From the NCBI RefSeq assembly GCF_037975245.1, contig NC_092561.1:18295001-18359000 (forward strand): a stretch of 64,000 nt of DNA, written 5' to 3'. Both the position numbers and the translations under genes were made by a program. Of the stretch, positions 10,643 to 22,304 are shown piece by piece (position 1 is the stretch's first letter; each line of letters starts with the position of its first letter). This DNA is from Apostichopus japonicus (taxonomy: Eukaryota > Echinodermata > Holothuroidea > Aspidochirotida > Stichopodidae). Below the pieces are notes generated by a model. It was not told the DNA's origin and searched no databases. It worked only from the letters and a program-made list of their open reading frames with translations.

Positions 10643-13600
10643 ATGGGAATGAAGATGAACCTGGTCAACAGAATTACACTTCGTGGCGTCTCGAGTGTCT
10701 ATCTTTTTTGTGTGCTTATTTTGCCAGAAAGTAAGTGAAAAAAGAGTTAAACAAGAATAAAACTTAACAATATCAATTGCAGTCACTGTTTTTTCCTCAA
10801 GTACATTATTAGCTTAGCCTACGGAATTAAATGTTACATGTATTATAACGTTACTACCTTTCTGAGTTATCAAGTGTTTTTTAACACAAGTAATGTTATG
10901 TTATGAAAAATACAACAATTTCATTAAAACTATTAAAATCTGACACTTACATTACCTAAAATACACTAACATTAACTGTATTTAGGTATTACAGTGATCC
11001 TATCTCTGTTTTCTTACAACAGCTACCAGTCTCATAAAGAAGTACGTTCGCAAAGGAGAATCGACATCATTAAAATGTGTTGTCGAACCTGAAAATAATT
11101 ATAGCTCGGTGTGGATATTCAACAATAAGGTTATATACACAAAGAGGCTGCCCTATCCACGCGACATAGGTATTGATAACGCATGCGGTGAGATTGTCAA
11201 CAATACTCATTCAAACTTGTACATCCATCAGTTTCAAGCTAAGAACGAAGGCAATTACACGTGTTCACTCAACCAAAAAAACTATAGTGAATACGTTCTC
11301 AAACTTATTGGTGAGTTATAAAGGATTGGCATTAAACATCTTGTTTCATTCTTACAATAATGTTACATTGTCGAATTTGAATAAGAAAAATAGAAAATAC
11401 ATTTCCAATATGTGAATTATGACTTGATTGATTGATTGATTATCAATACTACATCTAGAGTTCTTACATTCTTATACTTTATTGTTCAGATGACAGAAGT
11501 CAACCGATGAATTCTACTTCGCACTTGCAACTTCACGTAAACTTGAACAGCAGCGTTCATGAAGGCATTGTATTCTTTCCTAAAGGAGAGAGTGTATTTC
11601 TTAACTGTCTGTTCAGTATACCAGGGAATGCCTCCCTGCATTGGACAATGCAGACAACAGTTGAAGAGAATGAAGGAGAAAGAAAGAACTTTCAGAGAAA
11701 TAACTATGAAACATGTTACATCGAAGCTCAGCTATCTTTCACCCTCGTCGAGAATATTAATGTCACTTGCCATGTTACTCAAGAGAGCTTTGGAAGTCTT
11801 CAAGGAAATGTGACGATCAGTATTTCAATACAAACTAACGATTCGTCTGAGATCCTCCAAGCCGAAGGTAAATAAAAAGCCTCATTATCAGCTTCATTCA
11901 TGTAGTACTAAGCCAATTGTTGCTAATAAGAATACAATTTTGTAGACTAGATGAATGATCGGATATAAAAAAAAAATGAAATGGAACTCGAGTAAATCTT
12001 TAACAAACTTCTGTAAGTCTTTACCAGGTGTATTTATTCCACAATGCTGCTCTTAAATGAATTAGTTCTTGGTTATATTGAGAGACGATTGAATCTATAA
12101 GTTGATAACTGGTTCTGTATAAGCACGTCAGTATTCCCACAAGATACTTTGTGGCGTGGTCCACATCTATTTCGGTGTTTGAAATCTTAGAGAAGCTGCA
12201 TTGGGCGAAACGTAACAAGACATATAGTGCACTAGAGTTACATTATATCACACCTACATCACACCTACCCTCACACCACCACCCCACCCCACTTCAAACT
12301 AGCCAAATAATTCAAAAGGAAACAAATAACAGTTGCCGAATATCAACTGATAATTTAGACAATGATATTGAAGAAACATGTATAATCAAAATCATAAACT
12401 TTTACTGGAATATTTAAAGATTATCATGCATTGATACCAATATCTATTTATACGTCATTACATGGAATCAATTGGTTTGTTCCTCAGACACAAACTACAC
12501 ACTGTTGTTTGTTACTGTTTGCATTATTCCACTGGTAGTCTTTGGCTCCGTTATGCTCATCTCTGTTGCATGTTGGATAAGGAGAAGACGAAAAACAGGT
12601 TTGACACAAATATATAATGTTTTTGACACCCAAAAGAAATATTACATTATTATAAGTTGTCATTGTTACAAAAGTTGAAATATTAAATACCAAACTTGAT
12701 ATCGTGGATAAACAAAAGAAACGTATATAGGTTATGTTTTCATTTTGTACCTATCACATCACACCTGTTTGCGTCAAATTCATCACCTCTTAACTCTTAC
12801 CTGACGATATATCGAAAACGATAAGAAGGCTATGGGCGATTATTTGTGGTATAATCAACATCAGTCTCATTACCGTATCTTGTTTAGATTTGTCCGAGGA
12901 ATAAAGTCGCGATAAAGTATTATTTTAATGACTATGTGGATCGGTGATGAAATGTGTGGATCACTATAGTTTGAGACAGAAGTGACTAATATAAGATAAC
13001 ACAAAAATGAAAGAAAAAAAGCTATAGTGAAGTGGATTCTTACTATGGCACAGCTTTAAATATTATATTTAAATATTTGAAACAATCAAATAGTAAGAAA
13101 TATCAACTATCCGCGATTCAATTACTATAAAATATTTTCTTTTCATTTCTCATAGATATTCATTATACCGATGGAATCTCTATTTACTGGTGAGATTGAA
13201 ATTTCATAATACATCTTTCATATTAACTGAATGATGGTCAAAGTGTATGTTCGTAGTAATGAAGTGTTTTAATATCTATTCCCGTTGCTCAAAGTTACAT
13301 GTTCGCTGCTGTCCATGAAACTGTCGACGTGTACTGCATCTGCAATTGTCTTTCTAACAATCTGAAATTATATTTAAAAAAAGGTGAAACATGACGTAAT
13401 TCGATATGAAATGAAAGTTACGTATCATTCGTTGTATTTGTCGATATGTATGATATACTTATGTCATAAACTAGCTTACAAACACATTTTTTAATGAAGT
13501 ATGCAACTCGAGAGTGTCATGTTAATGTGTGATAGCGTCATCTACTTAAACTAAATCTTGTAAATGTAAACAACTCGGGCTTCAAATAAGACATTCGCAT

Positions 13601-13830
13601 AATGGAATTGTCACATAATATTTGTAGTCTCTATTATATCACAGAGATCCTTTGGTTGGTTTGAAGCTTTGCTTTTATTTATTTCTTTTCAAGTGCAAAA
13701 TAACTATTACGAGACCAAGTTCTGTTATTTTTTTTCCTTCTCTTTTTCACATTCTAGTGAAGTGGAACTACCAAAAGAGAGCAACGTATCGACGCAACCT
13801 ACGCCACTAGCCTACAAAAGAGTTACCTAA
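10643..13830 (+). CDS. Ig gene 1: two-Ig transmembrane receptor with two ITIM-like motifs
   Basis: Six exons give 323 residues: 10643-10730 (signal peptide), 11023-11310 (Ig1), 11490-11867 (Ig2), 12488-12598 (transmembrane), 13156-13189 and 13758-13830 (tail). Junctions are phase 1 except the last, which is phase 2; all sites are GT-AG. Ig1 has C48, W60 and NEGNYTC (C110). Ig2 has the LNC/W/VTC pattern and several N-glycosylation sites. After one helix comes a basic WIRRRRKT stop-transfer. The tail holds SIYCEV (Y299) and LAYKRV (Y319), both fitting [SILV]xYxx[ILV], the consensus of inhibitory receptors that recruit SH2 phosphatases. The inferred role is a cell-surface inhibitory receptor or adhesion molecule; ligand and family are not recognised. 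It is the divergent first member of the cluster and is outside the duplicated units. Only the exon 1 start lacks paralogue support. Confidence 0.75.
11871..11876 (+). terminator. AATAAA overlapping the Ig2 splice donor of gene 1
   Basis: The Ig2 donor reads GAAG|GTAAATAAAAAG. Failure to splice adds a lysine and a TAA stop, and AATAAA lies across that point. This is a possible signal for a secreted, tail-less form. It is suggestive only. Confidence 0.25.
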
Positions 13831-14508
13831 TCCAAACTTAGTCAGCGGGCAAAACAACAATTTCTGTCCGGAAGATGTTAAATGTTGACGTTGTTTTGCA
13901 ATGTATTTCGTCAAATACTATTATAGCTGTTTTTTCACAATTCCAAAATGAACTTTTACATTTTTTGTAAACTTTGCCTCAATTTGTAACTAAATATTGG
14001 TGTAACATTTGCTAAATTAACGTTAGCAATGTGTAAACAAAATATTGTTCTAATTTTAAAATTTGTAAAGAATATTATATAAATTGTAGAAGGAATATAC
14101 TAATATCTTATAATAATTTAATATTGATCATCAGTTCGAAATGAAAGTAAAAAGTTCATCGAAACTTCATTTCATAGGCTAAAAAGAAAGAACTTGTGGC
14201 AACAACAACGTTAATACGTAAACTCGTTTCTGCATTAAGTTTCAAAGTGAACTAATAATTGGAACTGTATGTTTACCTTGTATAAAATATTAATCTGATA
14301 TGACATACATTTTGTAGAAGGATTTAACTGATGGTTCCGCATTATACTGTTGTCATTAAAACTATTCTGATAGTATGGATATCTTTTGAGTGGGTCAGGC
14401 CAACGTGTTGACCCATCATATTTGAGCGTTGTATTCGAAACAGAACGAGTTGTATAATGAATATTCCTTATGAGAAGTTATTTTCCCACCACGTGGATTC
14501 GAAATCAA
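13831..14508. other. non-coding sequence between gene 1 and the duplicated units
   Basis: I see no gene or repeat here. It is presumably the 3'UTR and flank of Ig gene 1. Homology to the tandem units starts abruptly at about 14509 (ATTAAATTTTATAAAAG), marking the left edge of the array. Confidence 0.5.
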
Positions 14509-16980
14509 ATTAAATTTTATAAAAGAAAATGGCGTTCCAATTTCAGTTTATTTCATTCTATCTTATGAAATTATATGCAGGAGAGTTCATGTTTTATATA
14601 TTTTGAGTGGAACAGTTATGTGACACGCGACTTTTTACTATTTTTGCCTTATAAGATGACTATATACCATGTAATTTGTGCAATATGCATGTTTAATCAC
14701 ACGCAATAAAACTTTATATATTTTGTATGTAGAAGGGTTGATTTCACTGAAGTGTTGGAAACCTAATATTTCGCTTCTATCTAATGTAATTTAAGAGCAT
14801 ATTTTTTAGTACAACCTGTTTCTGTTTATATTGAAAGAGAGGTGAGAAATGTTGGGATTTCAAATTACGTAACTTTTGAAATGTTTAAGCTATTCAAACA
14901 AGCATAGGAAGGCATGATTGCTTTTTGTAGGGACCTCTGAAAGTCCTCGTCTTTGAGTTTGCGATACCATTTTCTCGGTTACATGAAATTTAGGATAGAA
15001 ACAATAGACTAATTTATATTCATGTTTTGATCAGCGTGATATTTGTTATATTCTGATACTCCGTTGACTACTAAAAATTACCTGAAAGCTATAGCGTCCT
15101 TAATATCCTTTTTTGACGGTAATGGAAACTCATCCTAATTATGCATGTCACCTTTATTTCTTTTATAGACATAGTCTGTTATTTCCCACACTTTAGTACA
15201 AGTAAACCATACAGCATGAATGTGAGTACAAGTAGAATTCCTCTTGTTGTGAAACGAGTATATATTCAACGGTCTAAGGGCAAGCATTAATCATGATAAT
15301 ATTGCACTTACAACAAGCTTAGATTTGTACAATGCCCGAGTACGAATGTTGAGATAAATCCGTGAGGTCGACTGTTCAACTTCAAACAACTATGTATGGA
15401 TATATCATATTAAACTCCATAATGTCCAAATTTCAGTTCAACATTAAATGTTAATGAGTATCGTATAACCAGCCTCCTGACTCGTGTGTAACGTCAATAC
15501 ATCATTTTATATGCCCAATATAGCCTACAGACTAAAGGTGGCATACTCCTATTAGAGTCTATATCAATCCGCTCGATTGTTCTCCTTCAGGAAAAGTGCC
15601 AAAAAGCAGCAGGAGAACATCTTTTGTGACCTGTTATCAATCATAATCTAGTTTTTTGTGGCTTTCATGTTGAAGAGCATGAATGGAAGTACATGTGGTG
15701 AAAAAATTGGGTCAATTGAGGCAATTTTAGACCCCTTTAGGCTTCCCAGGAGCAGCGTAGGAAATTTGTTTACCACTGAGTGAAGAGGTTTGTTTACAAG
15801 TGACGAAAACTTCCGGCTCGGATAGCAAAAAATTTTCACGGTCATGGTACAAAAAATTGATGGTGCCATGAAAGGCCAACTTGTCAGCTATCCGGTGATG
15901 GGTAGCGTTAAGCTAGTGAAAACTTCTATCTAGACTTAGAGACCACATTACTTTTGTGATTTAGTGTGTAAGTCAATGGGGCTTTTAATGGGCGTATGCT
16001 ACCTAAATGTAACCTTAGCAAACCTGGTGTGGCGCTGTTCATTAATAAAATGTTTATATGTGTGGTGAATTCTTTTTTTTTTTCATTCAAATGAATGCAA
16101 ACTGTTAATGGCGACCGTTTTATGTCACCACAGAGCATTAGACGTGAGTATTATGCATTGTCAGAAACAACTTTTTGCCAAATACTTTGATAACATATGA
16201 AAGACTAGCAATGCATTATGAAACCACACGCACAGCGACTTCTTCATCTCCGACCCAGTTTCTTCTCGTTTTCCTTATTTCATTCCTGAAATAAATTTTC
16301 AGCAGATGCCTGTTGTGGGTACGGCTATGTACGGCAGAAATAACAATTGCAGAGAATATGATTCTTAATTTACGAAGGTACTTTAACTCCGTGCAGTTTA
16401 ATATGTAAGCCCAAGTAAAGAAGAATTGGAAAATTCCTTCATGGTAATCCGTTGTCACTGAAACCAATTAATGCAATTATATTCAACATAAGACAAAGAC
16501 AAAGTGAAACAGGCATACTGTCTGAAGTCGCGTGCGATAGAAACTTAATTAACCTTAATAGCAAAATTTAACATAAGTACCATAAAACATATTAATAACG
16601 TAATGTCGAAAGTAACCTAGCTTTCAACTTAGTGACGATAGTTGCTCAAGTAACCCACTTCAGGGCAATAATATATTTTAAAACATTTGAATAGTTTGAC
16701 TGATCAGCGATGTATTTAATTTAGATAACTCCCACGTCTATCAATCAGAGATTCATTATTGATATCACATATAATAATGCAAATTTGAACATAGTGTGTA
16801 AATTCTCATGTTATGCAAAATAAAATACTACGCTATACAGTGTGTATTACATTTCATTTTATGTCCTCTGTAATTCGCTTCACTAGTTGTTTAGCCAGCT
16901 AATACTTACGGAAGGAAGACTGAATTACACGAAAACAAATGATCAATGGAAAAATGAAAAGAAGATGTTTACAAAGCAAC

Positions 16981-17352
16981 ACGTTTTATGCATATCATAT
17001 CTGGGAATTCATCGGTTATTACATCAAATGCCAATAACATACAATCATTTTCCGTGTTAGTAACCTTCCATATTGGTTATAATTATTGGGGAAGTCGTTA
17101 CAATAATAATGATAATCATAATATAAGTTTAAGCATTGAAAAACACATTGCAAATTATTCTTCTTTCAGTAGGTGCCCAAAAAATTCTCATCATTTTGCC
17201 CGAAATTTTACCAACAAATTTGAAAAACACATTGCAAATTTCTCTTCTTTCAGTACGTGCCCGAGAAATTCTCAGCATATTGCCCGAATATTCACCAAAA
17301 GTTTTGGTCGGGGAGGGGGGGGGGGGGGTTGGCTGCGCCTCCTACGCCTATG
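16981..17352 (+). mobile_element. hAT-like nonautonomous element, copy A (5' truncated)
   Basis: The right terminal repeat CTCCTACGCCTATG ends at 17352 and is followed by TTACTGTG (17353-17360). The left end is missing: the unit sequence joins straight to the interior at a CAACA shared with both breakpoints of intact copies, a microhomology deletion. Two 84-bp tandem subrepeats (start 17136 and 17220) and a poly-G run are kept. Confidence 0.8.
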
Positions 17353-18376
17353 TTACTGTGTTATTCCAAAGTGACATGTTTAGCTTTATATAATCTTATT
17401 TTTTGTTAAAGTTTACAAATACATATTAACATATCGATTCAAGTACTTGATCAGTGAATTCTTATCATTGAGTAGCGTGTATTCTAGAAAGTGAGACTTT
17501 CAAATCAAGTTCACAACATTATGTGCATTAAAGCTACGAAAACAATGTTTCGACGCTTTAATGGGCATCCAAATCCTCATATTGAAAGTGGCAAGACTAT
17601 TCAATTACAGCTTACAATTGCATTAAATGTATATATAGCCTATTGAAAAATTTCAAAAGTACTTCTCAGCAAGCATTACGAGTTACTCGGAATAGATACT
17701 TCTAACTCTCAGCGACATCCCATGTTTTCCATCTGCTCTACGACTTCCTATTACATATATTTATATACAGCATTGATCAGACTATACTGGTAAGTTACTT
17801 AAAACTATTCTCTTGATATAAGTTAAACATATAATCCAAGCACCATATATTGACAACGGTTCACCTTACAAAGGAACTATAGAAAAATAACGTGGCCATT
17901 TTCAAGTCTATAGGTACCAAATTGGTCAGTCGAATGCTAACGCACTATCATTAGTTTCACGCTGAAACAAGAAGCTATATGGATAAGGTTAGTGGTGTCG
18001 GTAACAGTAATTCATTTGTTATGCAATGGAGATTAGCTTAGTGTTCTTAAATAGTATTATCCATGCCCTGCAATCAAATGGAGCGGTTGGTACGCTTATA
18101 TTTTTTGAAAATATCATTGCTGCTTCTAATTCTGCAACATATGTATTTTGCATTTTCCATCAATTGAGGAATCGTTGTTGTATCACGACAGCCTTAAAAA
18201 CGCGAGTAGCTCTAGCAGGGGTGCAGTAGAGCCTTAGAGGCCGAATCATCACTTCCGGAGCATTGTAGTGACATGGACTAAAAAGGGTAATGGACCAAGT
18301 TAAAATCCTGTCCAGACCATTACGTCGTGCACCTATTCAAGGCAGTTAACTTGCATTGCCTATGTTCACACTGGTG

Positions 18377-18382
18377 TATAAA
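18377..18382 (+). promoter_or_regulatory. TATA box candidate, Ig gene 2
   Basis: TATAAA within CTGGTGTATAAAATGGCGAC is kept at the same place in units A, C, D and E, about 275-310 nt before the signal-peptide ATG. A pyrimidine tract with TTTAG about 30 nt before the ATG suggests an intron in the 5'UTR. Confidence 0.5.
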
Positions 18383-18653
18383 ATGGCGACCTCCCCGGAC
18401 TTCCCCTTATATGAGATGTCCCTCAGAATACATGTTAATATGGCGCACTACAGAAAGAGAGTCTGATTTTAATGTGAAGAGTTGGGTGTGTGTGTTTGAC
18501 AAGTGATCATTAAAACAAGGAATACACTGTTGTAAAATTTTATACGAACAACGTGACTTCATACAAGAATGCTAACCTTAAACTTTTAGCAGTATATGCG
18601 TTTTGATTTCCTTCTTCTTTAGGTGAAAAAAAAGGACGCTGTGGACTAACACA

Positions 18654-21600
18654 ATGAAATATAATTGCCTCTCAATTACTTTTCTACTTGTGATACTATC
18701 ACATAAAGGTTAGTTCCATTGTAAGGTACTTTAACTAATGCAACAACCCCCCACCCACACCCCGTCTATTAACACCAGCAGCATTGCCCTTTATCGAAAG
18801 GTTCCAGTGATATTTAATGGATTCCTTTAGGATGAACTTTGCAGTCTTCATATGTAATAGTCCAAGAAAACAAATTGTCAGGAATGTTTCTATAGTTGCT
18901 CCTTTAAGGCTGTTAAGTACAAGCCTGAACGCTCCTTTAAGGCTCTTCAGTGGAAGCCTACATGTTAATGTAATCTATCGTTTCTTTACTTTTTAATAGC
19001 TGCTCAACATGTTCTTTTAATTGGACAAAACAGCACAATTGGAGGACATTCAACACCATTTGGAATTACAAGCTTGACATTACATTACAGTATAAACAAA
19101 TCATTTGAGGGCATGAAAGTCATTGATTTTTGTGTTACTTCTGAAAAACTGACGTAAAGGTATGTGTATTAGACTATACACTTTGACTATATTATCCGGA
19201 CAGTTAACTTGATTAACCTCTGCTGGTTAAATAGTAATTTTCTAAACAGAAATTGTAAGTGTTGTAGAACCACATCCTGAACTGATAACAGTGGTGTTTA
19301 AATGTTTACACACCAACAAAATTTGTTCACTAATTTAGTTATCCTGTAATCAACTTATGAATATTTATATATTGTTTTTGGTTAGTGTGTTCGTCTGTGT
19401 TTGTGTTCTCTCAATAGGCATCGGTTTCTCAACAAAATGGATTCAAACCGGACAGTCAATCTTACTTGATTGTGTTTTCAAGCCTGAAGATATTGGAAAA
19501 CCGGTGTGGGGGTTCAATGGGAGAATTATATTTGCAGATTCGGTTGAAGCATATGAATTAGGTATTTCTAACGTCCACGGTGAAATTATCAATAACAGTC
19601 ATACGTCTTTGAACATCCAGCATGTTCAAGCTGAGAATGAAGGAAACTACACCTGTTTGTTCAACGGCATAGTTCAGGTTGGATATACTTTACATGTTAT
19701 AGGTGAGTTTTAAGTTAATGTAAAAACAATACATGTTGTATCAAGAAAATATTATGTAGCTTACATTGAAGAAGTTATATTCTGATAATATATGGGTTTT
19801 TTTTCTTCGCTTCTCCCCTTTTTTCATATACTTCATTTTTATTCATCATTATTATTTTAATATAAAAATTTTGCTATCTCAATTTCATTTAAGATCCTAT
19901 ACAAGTGAAACTTTGTATAAATGGCAACAACAGTAAACAACAACAACGACCTAAATGGGAGAAATTAATACTTACGTGTCTGGCTTTAAATGTAACAGGC
20001 AACACGTCTGTATACTGGACCATACAGAGTGAAGTTGATAAGAATGTCACCGAAAAGACAGCCAGACAATTTCAAGATGAAACATTAGAAGCCGAGCTGT
20101 CTCTTGTTCTTGTCGAGAATATCAACGTGACCTGTCACGTGACACTCGATGAGTTTGAAGATGCGGGAGAAAACGCGACGATCAGTGTCAGCTTGAAACC
20201 TGTGAACAGCATTTCTGAAGGTACTACCACCGCCTCAGTTTGGCTCTCTGAATGCCCTGGATGTGATGGCTCATTGCATGGTAAAGCAAAGTATTGGCAA
20301 TGGGTTGTTCTAAAATCGTCGTAAGGCTTCCTGGAATGTTCACTTTGTGAAAATTAAGTATAGAAACCATTGTCAAAATCAGTAGGTTTTAAGTCTGTAT
20401 TTGCTATTGCTGGATAAATGTAGCAAATGTCACCTATTCAAATGAAATGATATAAGATGACATGACATACGTTACTTAATTATCCCATTAAGCCTTTAGA
20501 AGTTGTTCCAAAATTGATCACTTGTTGAACAAACCATTGGAAATGTTTTGATTTTCCTTCATTCTATTTGTGAGTTTAGCTTACAGGCACCGCTCTCATT
20601 CTTAAATAGATTGTAAATAGACTGTTCTGCGCCATATTTAGAACTGACGTATTCAGTCCTAAAGTGATTGAAGCAAAATCTACGTTGTCTTGTGCATAGA
20701 CTAAACATGACCTTAATGATATTCCATAACTTTGTGAACAAAAAGCTCACCTACTGGCAACAAGCTTTGATTGCGGCAGAATAGTGCAATGTTATATATG
20801 TACCTTATGTGTGTTATAAATCGCTATACAGCATACTATTGTTAGGCTTAATAAACTCACTCAATCACTTTAAATCAGTGAACCACATTGTGATGTCTAA
20901 TTTACAACAGATCATTAGCTAATCGTTAAAACGGAATTCACCTTGGAGGACAATAAAGTCAGAATATTGAAATACACACAGCAAATTTTATATAATAAGG
21001 ATCACTTGCATACAATAAAGATTGCAAAAATATGTTTTTAGCTGACTATTATTACTTACAAACATAAATGTATTGCTCCATCGATGAACTCGTTTTAACG
21101 GTACAAGATGCAATAATATAAGTTCGTCCCCAATACATCTTTAACTATGATCTGTTTCGTCTTCAGAGTCAAAATATATCTGGATTTTTGTACTAGCTGG
21201 AATAACCATTACAGTCCTATGTCTAGTCGTGTGCTTTATTGGATATTGGTGGCGAAAAGGAAACAGCAAACAAGGTATATATAATTCCATCCATCCTTCT
21301 ATTTATATATATATCTATATATATATATATATATTACCCGATGACAAACTATTTAAAAGGCGTCTGTTATCTATATTATATAATTATAAATGGTCATATA
21401 TTGATTTCATCTATTCGATTATGTACATAAATTAGTCAAGTTCTTTATATTTGTTGTTTTTAATTTTTATTATTAGCAACTTAATTCTGTCACTGAAAAA
21501 TGCTATACCCTCACACTAATCGCAACAGTCGACATCTGAAATATGAAGTAAAGTTGATCCCACTCCAATTACTATTGCGGAGTCCTCAGATCATGTTAAC

Positions 21601-22304
21601 CGTAGATGGTTGTCTCGATTGTTGAACACCCGTCCTCCCTCCTTTGTTATATTTCTTCTTTCTTTCTTTCTCCCTTCTATTCATTTTTTGCTCATAATCA
21701 TTGTATAGACAGGAGAAATTATTATATCTCTTTAATTTCTCATTAATATTTTTCATATAACAGGCAGCTACGGTAACCCCACTTACAGGTAAGATTTGGC
21801 ATTCATGTTGCAAATAGTAAATATGTGAACTATTCCCCACTGTCTTTGTAAAATAATATTGTACAGGAAAGGCATTATAAACAATCCTACATAGCATATG
21901 GGATGTCGACAGCTTCGTATCGTTTTTTACCGTTTCAGGTCTATCTGAAATATACTTCAGGCAAATCGATATAGCCTGATGCATCATTCTAAAGTCACTA
22001 GACATAGCTTATTAGCAACATCATTGCAATCCTGCTAGGTAATTAATAAATATAGATATCGAGGTAATTATTTGTAAAGCTTTGCTCTCGATTATTTGTT
22101 ACAAGAGGTGAAGTGCTATTACAGCTATAAAAGACAAAGAAAAATATCTCATGAGCATATAGTGAAGGCATAAATACATAAGTACACACAGTTGCATTGT
22201 ATTGGATAGATGAGAAGACCATTACGTTCAATGTGAAATATGTGTACTAAACGTATTTCATTCATTTTCACTTTGCTAGTTCGGTGAAACTGCGGAGATA
22301 TTAA
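18654..22304 (+). CDS. Ig gene 2: two-Ig transmembrane protein
   Basis: Exons: 18654-18708 (signal peptide MKYNCLSITFLLVILSHK), 19418-19702 (Ig1), 19894-20220 (Ig2), 21167-21274 (transmembrane), 21764-21788 and 22280-22304 (tail), giving 274 residues. Ig1 has C37, W49 and NEGNYTC (C98). Ig2 has C142, W155 and C194 and several NxT/S sites. The helix (WIFVLAGITITVLCLVVCFIGYWW) is followed by RKGNSKQ and a short tail, GSYGNPTYSSVKLRRY, with a YSSV motif at the place of the first ITIM of gene 1. A second in-frame donor at 20280 would add 20 residues with a CPGC motif. An in-frame ATG at 19357 could give an alternative signal peptide. It is probably a surface receptor; function and ligand are unknown. 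Confidence 0.78.
19000..19157 (+). other. possible alternative exon in intron 1 of Ig gene 2
   Basis: After an acceptor-like TTACTTTTTAATAG the sequence stays open in phase 1 for 52 codons (AAQHVLLI..., ending ...CVTSEKLT) to a TAA. Spliced to exon 1 it would give a small secreted protein. The same frame is open over the same length in gene 4 (43435-43592) and gene 5 (52550-52707) but broken in genes 3 and 6. No family is recognised. It may be a relic exon. Confidence 0.3.
20850..20855 (+). terminator. AATAAA in the intron after Ig2 (gene 2)
   Basis: GGCTTAATAAACTCA is kept in all five units, downstream of the read-through stop that follows the Ig2 exon. It could end a secreted transcript. 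Since introns here are conserved anyway through recent duplication, conservation is weak evidence. Confidence 0.3.
21299..21336. repeat. TA microsatellite after the transmembrane exon, unit A
   Basis: Follows CCATCCATCCTTCTAT. A (TA)n tract sits at the same place in every unit, with very different lengths. Confidence 0.85.

Noticed and set aside
12021-12417. Extra exons between Ig2 and the transmembrane exon of gene 1
   Set aside because: The short ORFs there lack matching splice phases and have no counterpart in the other Ig genes.
17136-17393. Repetitive ORFs in the 84-bp tandem blocks (also 26994 and 41493)
   Set aside because: The 84-bp period is a multiple of three, so frames stay open by chance inside a non-coding hAT-like element.
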